From the NCBI GenBank assembly GCA_964486865.1, contig CAZAOZ010000008.1:1-64000 (forward strand): a stretch of 64,000 nucleotides of DNA. The letters run 5' to 3'. Both the position numbers and the translations under genes were made by a program. This document shows positions 8,511-16,452 of this stretch, in pieces. Every line of letters starts with the position of its first letter. Within the stretch, counting starts at the first letter, position 1. This stretch comes from Ga0077527 sp964486865 (GTDB taxonomy: Bacteria; Pseudomonadota; Gammaproteobacteria; Burkholderiales; SG8-41). The notes beneath the pieces are model-generated. The model did not search any database. It was not told the origin of the DNA and saw only the letters and a program-made list of their open reading frames with translations.

Positions 8511-8569
8511 GATGAAAGCATGTCCGGCGCAGCGGCACGACGGCCGCTGCGCCCGTGGAATTTATGAAC

Positions 8570-9727
8570 TTACTGGACGCTGATCGCGAAAACGCCGCCG
8601 TTGCGCGTTTGCACGAGAAACGTGGACAGATCCAGCGCGACCGGCGGCACCTGGATCGCACTGCCGTCGGTCGCGATGCGGGCCACGAATGCCCCGTCCT
8701 CCCGCGACAGCACATGCACATAGCCCTGAAAATCACCGACCACCACGAAGCGTCCGACCGGCAGCGGAGCACTGGCCCAGCGGCCGTCGAGTTTGTCCTG
8801 CTTCCACAGGCTGGAGCCGGTCCGCCGGTCGAGGGCAGTGACTGCGCTGCGCTCGTCCGTCACATAAGCGCCGCGCGCGTCGATGCCCATGCCGGCAATG
8901 CTCGACGTATCACGTGCCCAGACCGTCTCACCGCGTATCAGGTCGAAACATGCCACGCGTCCCTGATAGGCGACTGCGCAAACCTGCGCACCGTCAACGA
9001 CCGGATAACTGGTCACGTCGGTGACGCGCTCGAGCTCTGTGGTGCCCCGCGGCAATGCGACAACCGCTTCCCAGCCGACGTTGCCGTTGGCGAGCGCGAT
9101 GGCTGCCAGGCGCCCGCCGGGAAATCCGGCAAACACGGCGCCGCGATGCACGACCACGCCGGCAAAACTGCGTACGGCAAGCGACGGCAGCGCACGCTGG
9201 TACACCCAGCGCTGCTTGCCGTCCGTGGCATTCAGTCCGTAAATCCGGCCATCGCCGGTACGCACCACCACCACGCCGTCGGCACCGGCCGGCGGCGACA
9301 GCACGGCGCCGCTCAATTGCGTTTTCCATACCGGCTTGCCGGAAGGCTCGAAGGCCAGCACTTCGCCCTTCGCGGTTCCTGCCAGCACCAGGCCATTGCC
9401 GAAGCCGACGCCGCCCGACAGCCGCGCACCGGCGTCGAACCGTGCCGTGGTACTGCCCGAACCGGCAGCAAGCGCGGCAATCTGCCCCGAGGCATCGGCC
9501 ACATAGACGGTGTTGCCGGAAATCGCCGGATAAAATGTGCTCTGGCCGGCATTGCCGACGCTGCTCTGCCAGACAATGCGCGCCGTGGCTTTCGCCTCAA
9601 ACGTCACCAGTTCCGCCGCCTTCTGCCTGGTCCCCGGTCCGAACCAGCCGGAAACGGTCTCGCAGCCCGTCAGCAGCAGGCCGAGCAGCGCAATAATCAG
9701 CAGGCGCATGCTCATTTGCGTGCTCAC
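8570..9727 (-). CDS. bamB: Outer membrane assembly lipoprotein BamB
   Basis: BamB is an eight-bladed beta-propeller lipoprotein of the BAM complex that inserts beta-barrel proteins in the outer membrane. The 385-residue protein has a lipoprotein signal ending LLLTGC (Cys22) and repeated PQQ-like blades such as GRIYGLNATDGKQRWVYQ, ACFDLIRGETVWARD and TALDRRTGSSLWKQD. Its start overlaps the stop of the upstream yfgM-like gene by four bases, and der follows 59 bases later. Confidence 0.95.
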   Translation of the reverse strand: MSTQMSMRLLIIALLGLLLTGCETVSGWFGPGTRQKAAELVTFEAKATARIVWQSSVGNAGQSTFYPAISGNTVYVADASGQIAALAAGSGSTTARFDAGARLSGGVGFGNGLVLAGTAKGEVLAFEPSGKPVWKTQLSGAVLSPPAGADGVVVVRTGDGRIYGLNATDGKQRWVYQRALPSLAVRSFAGVVVHRGAVFAGFPGGRLAAIALANGNVGWEAVVALPRGTTELERVTDVTSYPVVDGAQVCAVAYQGRVACFDLIRGETVWARDTSSIAGMGIDARGAYVTDERSAVTALDRRTGSSLWKQDKLDGRWASAPLPVGRFVVVGDFQGYVHVLSREDGAFVARIATDGSAIQVPPVALDLSTFLVQTRNGGVFAISVQ

Positions 9728-10359
9728 TTGGCCTCACCCATGGCGTCGAGTTTCAATTGCAGAATCTGCCGCAACGGGCTTGCGGCATCGCTCTTGTCGA
9801 GGGCCACCTGATACGCCGCACGCGCTTCGGCACGCATGCCCTGCGCAGCCAGCACATCGCCCTTCAGATCGGCGTACAGACCGGTGAAACTGTCCACCGG
9901 TTTGACTTCGAGCAGTTTCAGCGCCTCGGCGTTATTTTTCTCGTCAAACAACACCCGTGCCAACCGCAGTCGCGCGACGTCGCCCGTCTCCTGATCCTTG
10001 GCGTTGGCCATGACCCATTGCAGCCGCTGTTTTGCCGCCGCCAGATCGCCGGTGTCGAAATCGCTTTTGGCGCCAGCCAGCGCAGCCAGCACGGCATAGG
10101 CGGTCGCGCCATAGTTCTCGACAATCTGCGCGGCGATGTCGCGCACTTTCTTGTGGTCGCTGGCGCGTTCGGCGCGCTGCTGTTGTTCAAACAGCGCGGC
10201 CGCAGACGCTGCCTGGGTGTTGCGATAATAGCGCCAGCCCTGCATGCCGCCGATTACCAGCACGCCGCCGATGATCCCGACGATCACCAGCTTGCCGTAC
10301 TGCGCCCACCACGCCTTGATTTCCGCCAGTTGTTCCTGTTCTTCCAGATCGTAAGCCAT
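9724..10359 (-). CDS. YfgM-family TPR protein (periplasmic chaperone-like, BAM neighbour)
   Basis: A 211-residue protein with a short cytosolic N terminus (MAYDLEEQEQLAEIKAWW), one transmembrane segment (about 24-42) and a periplasmic region built of helix pairs like those of tetratricopeptide repeats. This is the YfgM/UPF0070 pattern; in E. coli YfgM associates with the SecYEG translocon and periplasmic chaperones. The hisS-yfgM-bamB-der order is conserved and the four-base overlap with bamB implies coupled translation. Confidence 0.9.
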   Translation of the reverse strand: MAYDLEEQEQLAEIKAWWAQYGKLVIVGIIGGVLVIGGMQGWRYYRNTQAASAAALFEQQQRAERASDHKKVRDIAAQIVENYGATAYAVLAALAGAKSDFDTGDLAAAKQRLQWVMANAKDQETGDVARLRLARVLFDEKNNAEALKLLEVKPVDSFTGLYADLKGDVLAAQGMRAEARAAYQVALDKSDAASPLRQILQLKLDAMGEAK

Positions 10360-10363
10360 TGAT

Positions 10364-11626
10364 TTACCTTGATTTTATAATCTCGCACGCTTCAGCCAGC
10401 GAAACGCGCACCTGTTCCCTTGCCACCCGCAGCGCCTTGACGCTGAGCATTCCTGCCGCTGCCTCGTCGTCGCCCACGATCACCGCATAGCGCGCGCCGC
10501 TGGCATCCGCTTTTTTCATCTGTGACTTGAAACTGCCGCCGCCGCAATGCAGGACCACGGCAAATCCGGCATCGCGCAACTGCTCGGCAAGACGGTCGCC
10601 GTACACCTCGGCGGCGGCACCCTGCCGCACCACATAAACATCGGGACCGGTTTCCGGCACGACCACTCCGCTCTCGGTCATCAGCGCCAGCAGCCGCTCC
10701 ACCCCCATCGCGAAGCCGCAGGCCGGTGCGGGCTTGCCGCCGATCTGCTCGATGAGCCCATCATAACGCCCGCCTGCGCACACCGTTCCCTGCGCACCAA
10801 GGCGTCCGGTCACCCATTCAAAAACAGTGCCATTGTAATAGTCCAGGCCGCGCACCAGACGCGGATTCACGCGAAATGCAATGCCGGCGGCACGCAACGA
10901 ACCCTGCAGCGCCGTAAACGCCTGCAGCGACGCCTCATCGAGATCGTCCGCAAGCTGCGGCGCCCCGGTGATCACCGCCTGCAGCGCCGGATTCTTGCTG
11001 TCGAGTATGCGTAGTGGATTGGTGTGCAGGCGCCGCTGCGCATCCGCATCCAGCACGGCGGCATGCTGCTCCAGGTAAGCCACCAGCCGGCTGCGGTAAC
11101 GTGCACGTGCCTCGCTTGATCCGAGCGAGTTGATTTCGAGTTCGATATCGGCAAGCCCCAGCGCACGCCACAGGCGCGCGCACATGAGTATGTGTTCGGC
11201 ATCGATGTCCGGCCCCGCGTACCCCAGCGCCTCAATGCCCACCTGATGAAACTGGCGGTAACGTCCTTTTTGCGGGCGTTCGTGGCGAAACATCGGCCCC
11301 CAGTACCAGAGCCGTTGCGGCCCCGGGTACAGCAAATTATGCTCGACTACGGCGCGCACACAGGACGCCGTGCCTTCGGGACGCAACGCCAGTTGCTCGC
11401 CGTTCAGTGCGTCAGTGAAGGTATACATCTCCTTTTCGACAATGTCCGTCACTTCGCCGATGGAGCGCACAAACAGTTCGGTGCGCTCGAGGATCGGCAT
11501 GCGGATCGCCTGATAGCCATAGCTGTCTGCCCACTGCCGCACGGTATCTTCGAAAAACGCCCAGCGCGGTGCTTCCGCTGGAAGCACATCGTTCATGCCG
11601 CGTATGCCCTGCACGGTTTTGGTCAT
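10364..11626 (-). CDS. hisS: Histidyl-tRNA synthetase
   Basis: HisS attaches histidine to tRNA-His. The 420-residue product begins MTKTVQGIRGMNDVLP, the standard start for the family, so the start is placed at 11626 although the frame is open much further upstream. Class II motifs are visible: motif 2 around FRHERPQKGRYRQFHQ, the histidine-specific LVRGLDYYNGTVFEW and the motif 3 region GFAMGVERL. The C-terminal anticodon-binding domain spans roughly 325-420. Its start codon overlaps the ispG stop by four bases. Confidence 0.97.
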   Translation of the reverse strand: MTKTVQGIRGMNDVLPAEAPRWAFFEDTVRQWADSYGYQAIRMPILERTELFVRSIGEVTDIVEKEMYTFTDALNGEQLALRPEGTASCVRAVVEHNLLYPGPQRLWYWGPMFRHERPQKGRYRQFHQVGIEALGYAGPDIDAEHILMCARLWRALGLADIELEINSLGSSEARARYRSRLVAYLEQHAAVLDADAQRRLHTNPLRILDSKNPALQAVITGAPQLADDLDEASLQAFTALQGSLRAAGIAFRVNPRLVRGLDYYNGTVFEWVTGRLGAQGTVCAGGRYDGLIEQIGGKPAPACGFAMGVERLLALMTESGVVVPETGPDVYVVRQGAAAEVYGDRLAEQLRDAGFAVVLHCGGGSFKSQMKKADASGARYAVIVGDDEAAAGMLSVKALRVAREQVRVSLAEACEIIKSR

Positions 11627-12906
11627 GCCCGCACGCAGTCGGCAGCGCCGGTCGCAGCCGCTGTGGCGGGCGCGCCATAATGCTCGCGCACGTACTGATC
11701 GACTATGCGCTGGAATTCTTCGGCGATATGGTCGCCTTTGAGGGTGACGGTTTTGACACCATCGACAAACACCGGCGCCACCGGAGTTTCGCCGGATCCC
11801 GGCAGGCTGATGCCGACATTCGCCTGCTTGCTTTCCCCGGGACCGTTGACCACGCAGCCCATGACCGCCACGTGCATGTTTTCCACGCCCGGATAGCGGC
11901 CGCGCCACTCCGGCATCTGTGCCCGCAGGTAGCCCTGAATGCGGTCTGCCAGTTCCTGAAACACCGTGCTGGTGGTGCGTCCGCAGCCGGGACAGGCGAT
12001 CACCAGCGGCGCAAACGAGCGCAACCCCATGGTTTGCAGCATTTCCTGCGCAACCACCACTTCACGCGTGCGGTCGCCGCCGGGTTCCGGCGTCAGCGAC
12101 ACGCGCACGGTGTCGCCGATGCCCTGTTGCAGCAATATGGCCATCGCCGCCGTCGAGGCGACGATGCCCTTCGAACCCATGCCCGCCTCGGTCAGACCAA
12201 GATGCAGCGGATAATCACAGCGTTCCGCGAGATCGCGGTACACGGCGATCAGATCCTGCACGCCGCTCACCTTGCACGACAGCACGATGCGGTCATGCGC
12301 CAGCCCCAGCGCTTCGGCCTGGCGTGCGCTCTCCAGCGCTGAAGTGACCAGCGCTGCACGCATGACCACTGTGGCATCCTGTGGGTGCGCGCTGCCGGCA
12401 TTTTCGTCCATCATCCGGGCCAGCAATTCCTGATCCAGACTGCCCCAGTTGACGCCGATACGCACCGCCTTGCCGTAGCGACAGGCCATTTCGATCATCG
12501 TCGCAAATTGTTCATCGCGCTTCGAACCGCGCCCGACATTGCCGGGATTGATGCGCAGCTTCGCCAGCGCCTCGGCGCATGCCGGATGCTGTGTCAGCAG
12601 CCGGTGGCCGTTGAAATGAAAGTCCCCGACCAGCGGCACGTCGATGCCGCGCCGGTCCAGTTGTTCGCGGATGACCGGAACGGCGGCAGCAGCTTCGGCA
12701 TTGTTGACGGTGATCCGCACGATCTCTGATCCGGCGCGCGCCAGTGCGGCAACCTGCGCCACCGTCGCGGCAACATCCACGGTATCGGTGTTGGTCATCG
12801 ACTGCACGACTATCGGTGCGCCGCCGCCGACAGTCACGCCGGCAATATTCACGCCCACGCTGCGGCGACGCAGCGCAGGTCCGTAAGCGGGCAGGCAGGC
12901 CATCAC
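11623..12906 (-). CDS. ispG: 4-hydroxy-3-methylbut-2-en-1-yl diphosphate synthase
   Basis: IspG (GcpE) is the [4Fe-4S] enzyme for the penultimate step of the non-mevalonate isoprenoid pathway. The 427-residue protein has the N-terminal TIM-barrel start VVQSMTNTDTVD and cluster cysteines in CPGCGRT and MGCVVNGPGE in the C-terminal half. The length fits the bacterial type, which carries a moderate insertion between the domains. The gene is packed three bases after rodZ and overlaps hisS, so it sits mid-operon. Confidence 0.97.
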   Translation of the reverse strand: MMACLPAYGPALRRRSVGVNIAGVTVGGGAPIVVQSMTNTDTVDVAATVAQVAALARAGSEIVRITVNNAEAAAAVPVIREQLDRRGIDVPLVGDFHFNGHRLLTQHPACAEALAKLRINPGNVGRGSKRDEQFATMIEMACRYGKAVRIGVNWGSLDQELLARMMDENAGSAHPQDATVVMRAALVTSALESARQAEALGLAHDRIVLSCKVSGVQDLIAVYRDLAERCDYPLHLGLTEAGMGSKGIVASTAAMAILLQQGIGDTVRVSLTPEPGGDRTREVVVAQEMLQTMGLRSFAPLVIACPGCGRTTSTVFQELADRIQGYLRAQMPEWRGRYPGVENMHVAVMGCVVNGPGESKQANVGISLPGSGETPVAPVFVDGVKTVTLKGDHIAEEFQRIVDQYVREHYGAPATAAATGAADCVRA

Positions 12907-12909
12907 GGA

Positions 12910-13782
12910 TTATTCCAGGGTGAACCGCGCGACTTCCACGCGGGTATGCGGCGTGAGGTCAAACGGCGCGCCTTTATAGGTCAGGCGCACGCCCTGGGCA
13001 TTGCCCACCACCAGTGACAGCGGAGCCCGCCCCTGCAATCGATGTTCAGTGCCTGCGCGGTTGAGTTGCGAAAGCAATATGCGATTGTTCCGGTCACGGA
13101 CCTCGACCCAGGAATCCGTGATGAAGGTGAAATGCACGTCAGTCCTGCCCGCAGCATCGGGACGCTCCTTTACGACGGCCGCCGGGGCCGGTGCAGACGC
13201 GCTGACGGCAACCTGCGGCGACTTGATCGCCACCGTCGCCGGCGGCGATGCGGGCGTTGCTGCGGACGCTGTTACCGGAGTCATCACCGGCGGTGTCGCT
13301 GCGGGCGTGACTGCAGGCGCAGAAGCAAGCGGCGCATGCGCAGTCACCACAATCTCCCGTTCGTCAGTCAGCAAGGCATACAGTGCGAGTGCGCCGACCA
13401 GCAGCAACAGCGCCGCGGCATAGCGCGGCCAGCGCGCGGGATAGCGCTCCGGAAACGGGATATTGCTCGACCGCGGCACCGCCGCGCTGGCAATCGTGGG
13501 CTGATGCGGCAAATCAAGTGCCGCAATCAATGCCTCGCCATCCAGATCAACCAGGCGTGCATAGTTGCGTACGAATCCGCGCACAAACACGGGGCCCGGA
13601 AGCCGCGCATAGGCATCAGCCTCCAGCGCCTCGATCTGCGAGGCCGACAACTTCAGTTGCTGCGCAACCTCGGGAATCGTGAGGTTTTTGCGGGCGCGCG
13701 CCTCCGCCAGCATTCTGCCCGGTCGCATGTCCGGCACAGCCTGGGCTGCGCTGGCGCTGGCATTGGCGTCGGATTCAGTCAT
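12910..13782 (-). CDS. rodZ: RodZ-like HTH membrane protein (cell shape)
   Basis: The 290-residue protein has an N-terminal Cro-like HTH domain (LAEARARKNLTIPEVAQQ to about residue 90, including LPGPVFVRGFVRNYARL), a transmembrane segment near 130-150, an Ala/Pro/Thr-rich periplasmic linker and a C-terminal DUF4115 beta domain (VHFTFITDSWVEVRDRN). This is the RodZ layout; RodZ links MreB to the membrane and shapes the rod. Assignment rests on domain order and position beside ispG. The low-complexity linker is typical. Confidence 0.88.
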   Translation of the reverse strand: MTESDANASASAAQAVPDMRPGRMLAEARARKNLTIPEVAQQLKLSASQIEALEADAYARLPGPVFVRGFVRNYARLVDLDGEALIAALDLPHQPTIASAAVPRSSNIPFPERYPARWPRYAAALLLLVGALALYALLTDEREIVVTAHAPLASAPAVTPAATPPVMTPVTASAATPASPPATVAIKSPQVAVSASAPAPAAVVKERPDAAGRTDVHFTFITDSWVEVRDRNNRILLSQLNRAGTEHRLQGRAPLSLVVGNAQGVRLTYKGAPFDLTPHTRVEVARFTLE

Positions 13783-13784
13783 GA

Positions 13785-14594
13785 TCAGTCAAACCGGCCC
13801 GCCTGCAGAGCTGCTGCTTCTTTCGATCCGGGGTAATTCTTCCGCAACTGCTGTGCATAGCTTTGCTCGGCCATCGAATTGCCCAGCCTGCGCTCCACCC
13901 GCACCGCCAGCCAGAGCACTTCGACTGTGGCCGGCGCAGACTGCGCGTAGCGGCGCAGATATCCCTGCGCCGCGGCATAATTTTTCTCGGCATACGACAT
14001 GTCGGCCAGTTGATAAAGCGCTTGCGGCTGATTCGGCCGTATCGTCACCGCGCGCAGAAAAAAATCCTTGGCAGCCGCATCATTGCCTTTGCGCTTGGCG
14101 CAGAACCCGGCATTGACAAACGAACGCTCCGGCGTCTGGTACAGCGGGTGCTTTACGGCCTCCATCAGATACTTGATGCCCTCGTCCTCGCGCTTGCGCT
14201 GGCACAGAAAACTGCCGTAGTTGTGATTGGTGTCGGGGTCGCCGGGACTGAGTCGCAGCGCCCGGTTGAAATGCTCCTCGGCGCGGCGATCATCCTTGAG
14301 CGCGCCGAAGACCAGCCCGGCGACGTTGTACGCCGTGGCATAACCCGGATCCGCCTGCATGGCAATGTTGGCTTCCTCCAGCGCCACGCCGATATTGCCA
14401 AGTTCAAGATATCCGGCCGCAAGCTCCGCGTGGATACGCGCCCGGGTACGCGCATCCGATTCGTTGCCCGAGGTGTCCTGAATCGGCTGGACTTCGGAAT
14501 CCCCGCCCGAAGTCGCACAGCCTGCCGCCAAAACGGCAAATATCAGCGTCGCCAGAATCCACGATCTGCGCGCTGCCAGTTTTTTTTGTTTCAT
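13785..14594 (-). CDS. pilW: Type IV pilus assembly lipoprotein PilW/PilF
   Basis: This outer-membrane lipoprotein pilots PilQ secretin assembly. The 269-residue product has a lipoprotein signal ending VLAAGC (Cys26) and six or so TPR units, for example LAAGYLELGNIGVALEEANIA, with the family feature CQRKREDEGIKYL around two conserved cysteines (FLCQRK and AGFCAKRK). It sits between rlmN and rodZ, its usual place. A 51-bp tandem repeat unit supplies the region just upstream, including the GAGGAG ribosome-binding site. Confidence 0.92.
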   Translation of the reverse strand: MKQKKLAARRSWILATLIFAVLAAGCATSGGDSEVQPIQDTSGNESDARTRARIHAELAAGYLELGNIGVALEEANIAMQADPGYATAYNVAGLVFGALKDDRRAEEHFNRALRLSPGDPDTNHNYGSFLCQRKREDEGIKYLMEAVKHPLYQTPERSFVNAGFCAKRKGNDAAAKDFFLRAVTIRPNQPQALYQLADMSYAEKNYAAAQGYLRRYAQSAPATVEVLWLAVRVERRLGNSMAEQSYAQQLRKNYPGSKEAAALQAGRFD

Positions 14595-14604
14595 GCCGTA
14601 ATCT

Positions 14605-14757
14605 CCTCGACGCGCCGTTGGGCGCGTTTGATTTTATTCTGCATTTTTCAGGCAGCCTCCACACGCCGCCGGGCGTGCTTGATTTTATCTTGATTTTTTT
14701 CTGCCGCCCCGATTCGCCGCTGGGCGCGCCTGGTTTTGTCCTGCACCTGCCCCGCCA
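14605..14757. repeat. Three 51-bp tandem repeats across the rlmN 3' end
   Basis: Units begin at 14605, 14656 and 14707, exactly 51 bases (17 codons) apart. Each contains a small GC-rich hairpin (for example CGCGCC/GGCGCG) followed by an AT-rich tract. In the rlmN frame they encode QDKTRRAQRRIGAAEKN, then QDKIKHARRRVEAA followed by the TGA stop, and the last unit would read QNKIKRAQRRVEE if translated. The in-frame period shows that the tail of RlmN grew by tandem duplication. Confidence 0.85.
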
Positions 14758-15841
14758 ACTGTCCGCAGGCGGCATCGATGGTGTCGCCGCGCGTCCTGCG
14801 CACCGTGGTCGTCAACCCGGCTTCCAGCAGCACGTCGCGGAATGCCGACACTGCCGCGGCGCCGGATCGCACATAGCCCGAATCCGGAAACGGATTGAAG
14901 GGGATCAGATTCAGTTTGCACGGCACCGGGTGCACCGTGCGCACCAGTTCCCGCGCCTGCGCCGGACTGTCATTGATCCCCGCCAGCAGCACATATTCAA
15001 AAGTCACGAAATCACGCGGCGCCTTCTCGATATAGCGTACGCAGGCCGCCAACAGTTCACGAATCGGGTATTTGCGGTTGATCGGCACGAGCTGATCGCG
15101 CAATGCATCGTTCGGCGCATGCAGCGATACCGCCAGCGCCACCGGACAGGCTTCGCGCAAACGATCCATCGCCGGCACCAGCCCGGAAGTGGACAGCGTC
15201 AGCCGCCGCCGTGAAATGCCATAGGCATGGTCGTCGAGCATCAGTTGCATCGCGGTGACCACGTTGTCGAAATTGGCCAATGGTTCGCCCATGCCCATCA
15301 TGACCACATTGGTGATCGGACGCTCGATGCCGAGCTCCGTCGACAGGCTGCGATTGGCGTGCCACAACTGCCCGACGATCTCCGCCGCCGTCAGGTTGCG
15401 GTTAAAGCCCTGCCGTCCGGTGGAACAGAACGAACACTCCAGCGCGCACCCTGCCTGCGACGACACGCACAGCGTGCCGCGATAGCGACGTCCTGTTGCC
15501 CCGGCCGCAGCGGGCGCCTCATCATCGGCATCATTTTCAGGGACATCACCTTCGGGGATATAGACAGCCTCGATGGCATTGCCCGTGCTGACGTCGAACA
15601 GCCACTTGCGCGTGCCGTCCGCCGCGGTCGTGTCGCGCAATACCTCGGGACCGGCAATGCACGTCGTTTCGGCAAGCTGCGCACGGAAATCCCGCGATAC
15701 GTCGGTCATCAGGCCAAAGTCGGCGATTCCCGATTGATGCATCCAGCGCATGACCTGGCGGGCGCGAAACGGTTTTTCGCCCATGTCGGCGCACAGCGCC
15801 TCAAACTGCGAGCGGCTCAGCCCCAGCAGATTGACGGACAT
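14648..15841 (-). CDS. rlmN: 23S rRNA/tRNA adenine-C2 methyltransferase RlmN
   Basis: This radical-SAM enzyme methylates A2503 of 23S rRNA and A37 of some tRNAs. The 397-residue protein has the radical-SAM cysteine motif CALECSFCSTG, the GMGEPLANFDNV stretch and late cysteines needed for the ping-pong mechanism (RTRGDTIDAACGQL). It starts MSVNLLGLSRSQFEAL. The last 30 or so residues are a basic extension encoded by tandem 51-bp repeats and are not part of the family core. ndk lies 24 bases upstream. Confidence 0.97.
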   Translation of the reverse strand: MSVNLLGLSRSQFEALCADMGEKPFRARQVMRWMHQSGIADFGLMTDVSRDFRAQLAETTCIAGPEVLRDTTAADGTRKWLFDVSTGNAIEAVYIPEGDVPENDADDEAPAAAGATGRRYRGTLCVSSQAGCALECSFCSTGRQGFNRNLTAAEIVGQLWHANRSLSTELGIERPITNVVMMGMGEPLANFDNVVTAMQLMLDDHAYGISRRRLTLSTSGLVPAMDRLREACPVALAVSLHAPNDALRDQLVPINRKYPIRELLAACVRYIEKAPRDFVTFEYVLLAGINDSPAQARELVRTVHPVPCKLNLIPFNPFPDSGYVRSGAAAVSAFRDVLLEAGLTTTVRRTRGDTIDAACGQLAGQVQDKTRRAQRRIGAAEKNQDKIKHARRRVEAA

Positions 15842-15865
15842 GGCGTTTGCGATACGAGCCCGCTC

Positions 15866-16291
15866 TCAGCGCGAATAAACGTCGAGTGCGGGAAAGAAAT
15901 AGGCGATTTCAGTGGCAGCGGTCTGCGGCGAATCTGAACCGTGCACCGCATTGGCATCGATGCTGTCGGCAAAATCCGCACGGATCGTGCCTTTGGCGGC
16001 TTTTTTCGGGTCAGTCGCCCCCATCAGGTCGCGATTTTTCAGAATGGCGCCTTCGCCTTCCAGCACCTGGATCATCACCGGCCCGGAAATCATGAAATCC
16101 ACCAGGTCGCCAAAAAACGGCCGTTCCCGGTGTACCGCATAAAAACCCTCGGCCTGGCGACGCGACAGGTGCGTCATGCGTGCGGCAATAATGCGCAGGC
16201 CGGCCTGCTCAAACCGGGCGTAAATCTGGCCGATGACATTTTTGGCAACGGCATCCGGCTTGATGATGGAAAGCGTGCGTTCGACTGCCAT
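15866..16291 (-). CDS. ndk: Nucleoside diphosphate kinase
   Basis: Ndk transfers the gamma phosphate between nucleoside triphosphates and diphosphates through a phosphohistidine. The 141-residue protein matches the family length, starts MAVERTLSIIKPDAV and carries the catalytic His117 in NAVHGSDS. The start at 16291 is preferred over the longer frame because the extra 24 residues lack homology. It precedes rlmN in the classic ndk-rlmN-pilW order. Confidence 0.98.
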   Translation of the reverse strand: MAVERTLSIIKPDAVAKNVIGQIYARFEQAGLRIIAARMTHLSRRQAEGFYAVHRERPFFGDLVDFMISGPVMIQVLEGEGAILKNRDLMGATDPKKAAKGTIRADFADSIDANAVHGSDSPQTAATEIAYFFPALDVYSR

Positions 16292-16410
16292 GAAAATCCC
16301 CTGAATTCCGTAGTTTGAAATAACCGGAGAGGATAGCACGATAACGTCTTGAATAAAAGACATTAACAGGCAGATTAACTGGCGGACTCACTGATCAATT
16401 GATCGCGAAA

Positions 16411-16442
16411 CCGCTGTGCCGGAGCGCGCTCCGACACAGCGG
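16411..16442 (-). terminator. Probable terminator after the TRAP permease gene
   Basis: A 15-bp stem pairs CCGCTGTGCCGGAGC (16411-16425) with GCTCCGACACAGCGG (16428-16442) with one mismatch. On the minus strand only a short T-run follows, so termination may be partial. It stands 11 bases after the permease stop codon. Confidence 0.5.
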
Positions 16443-16452
16443 CCGGTTGATC

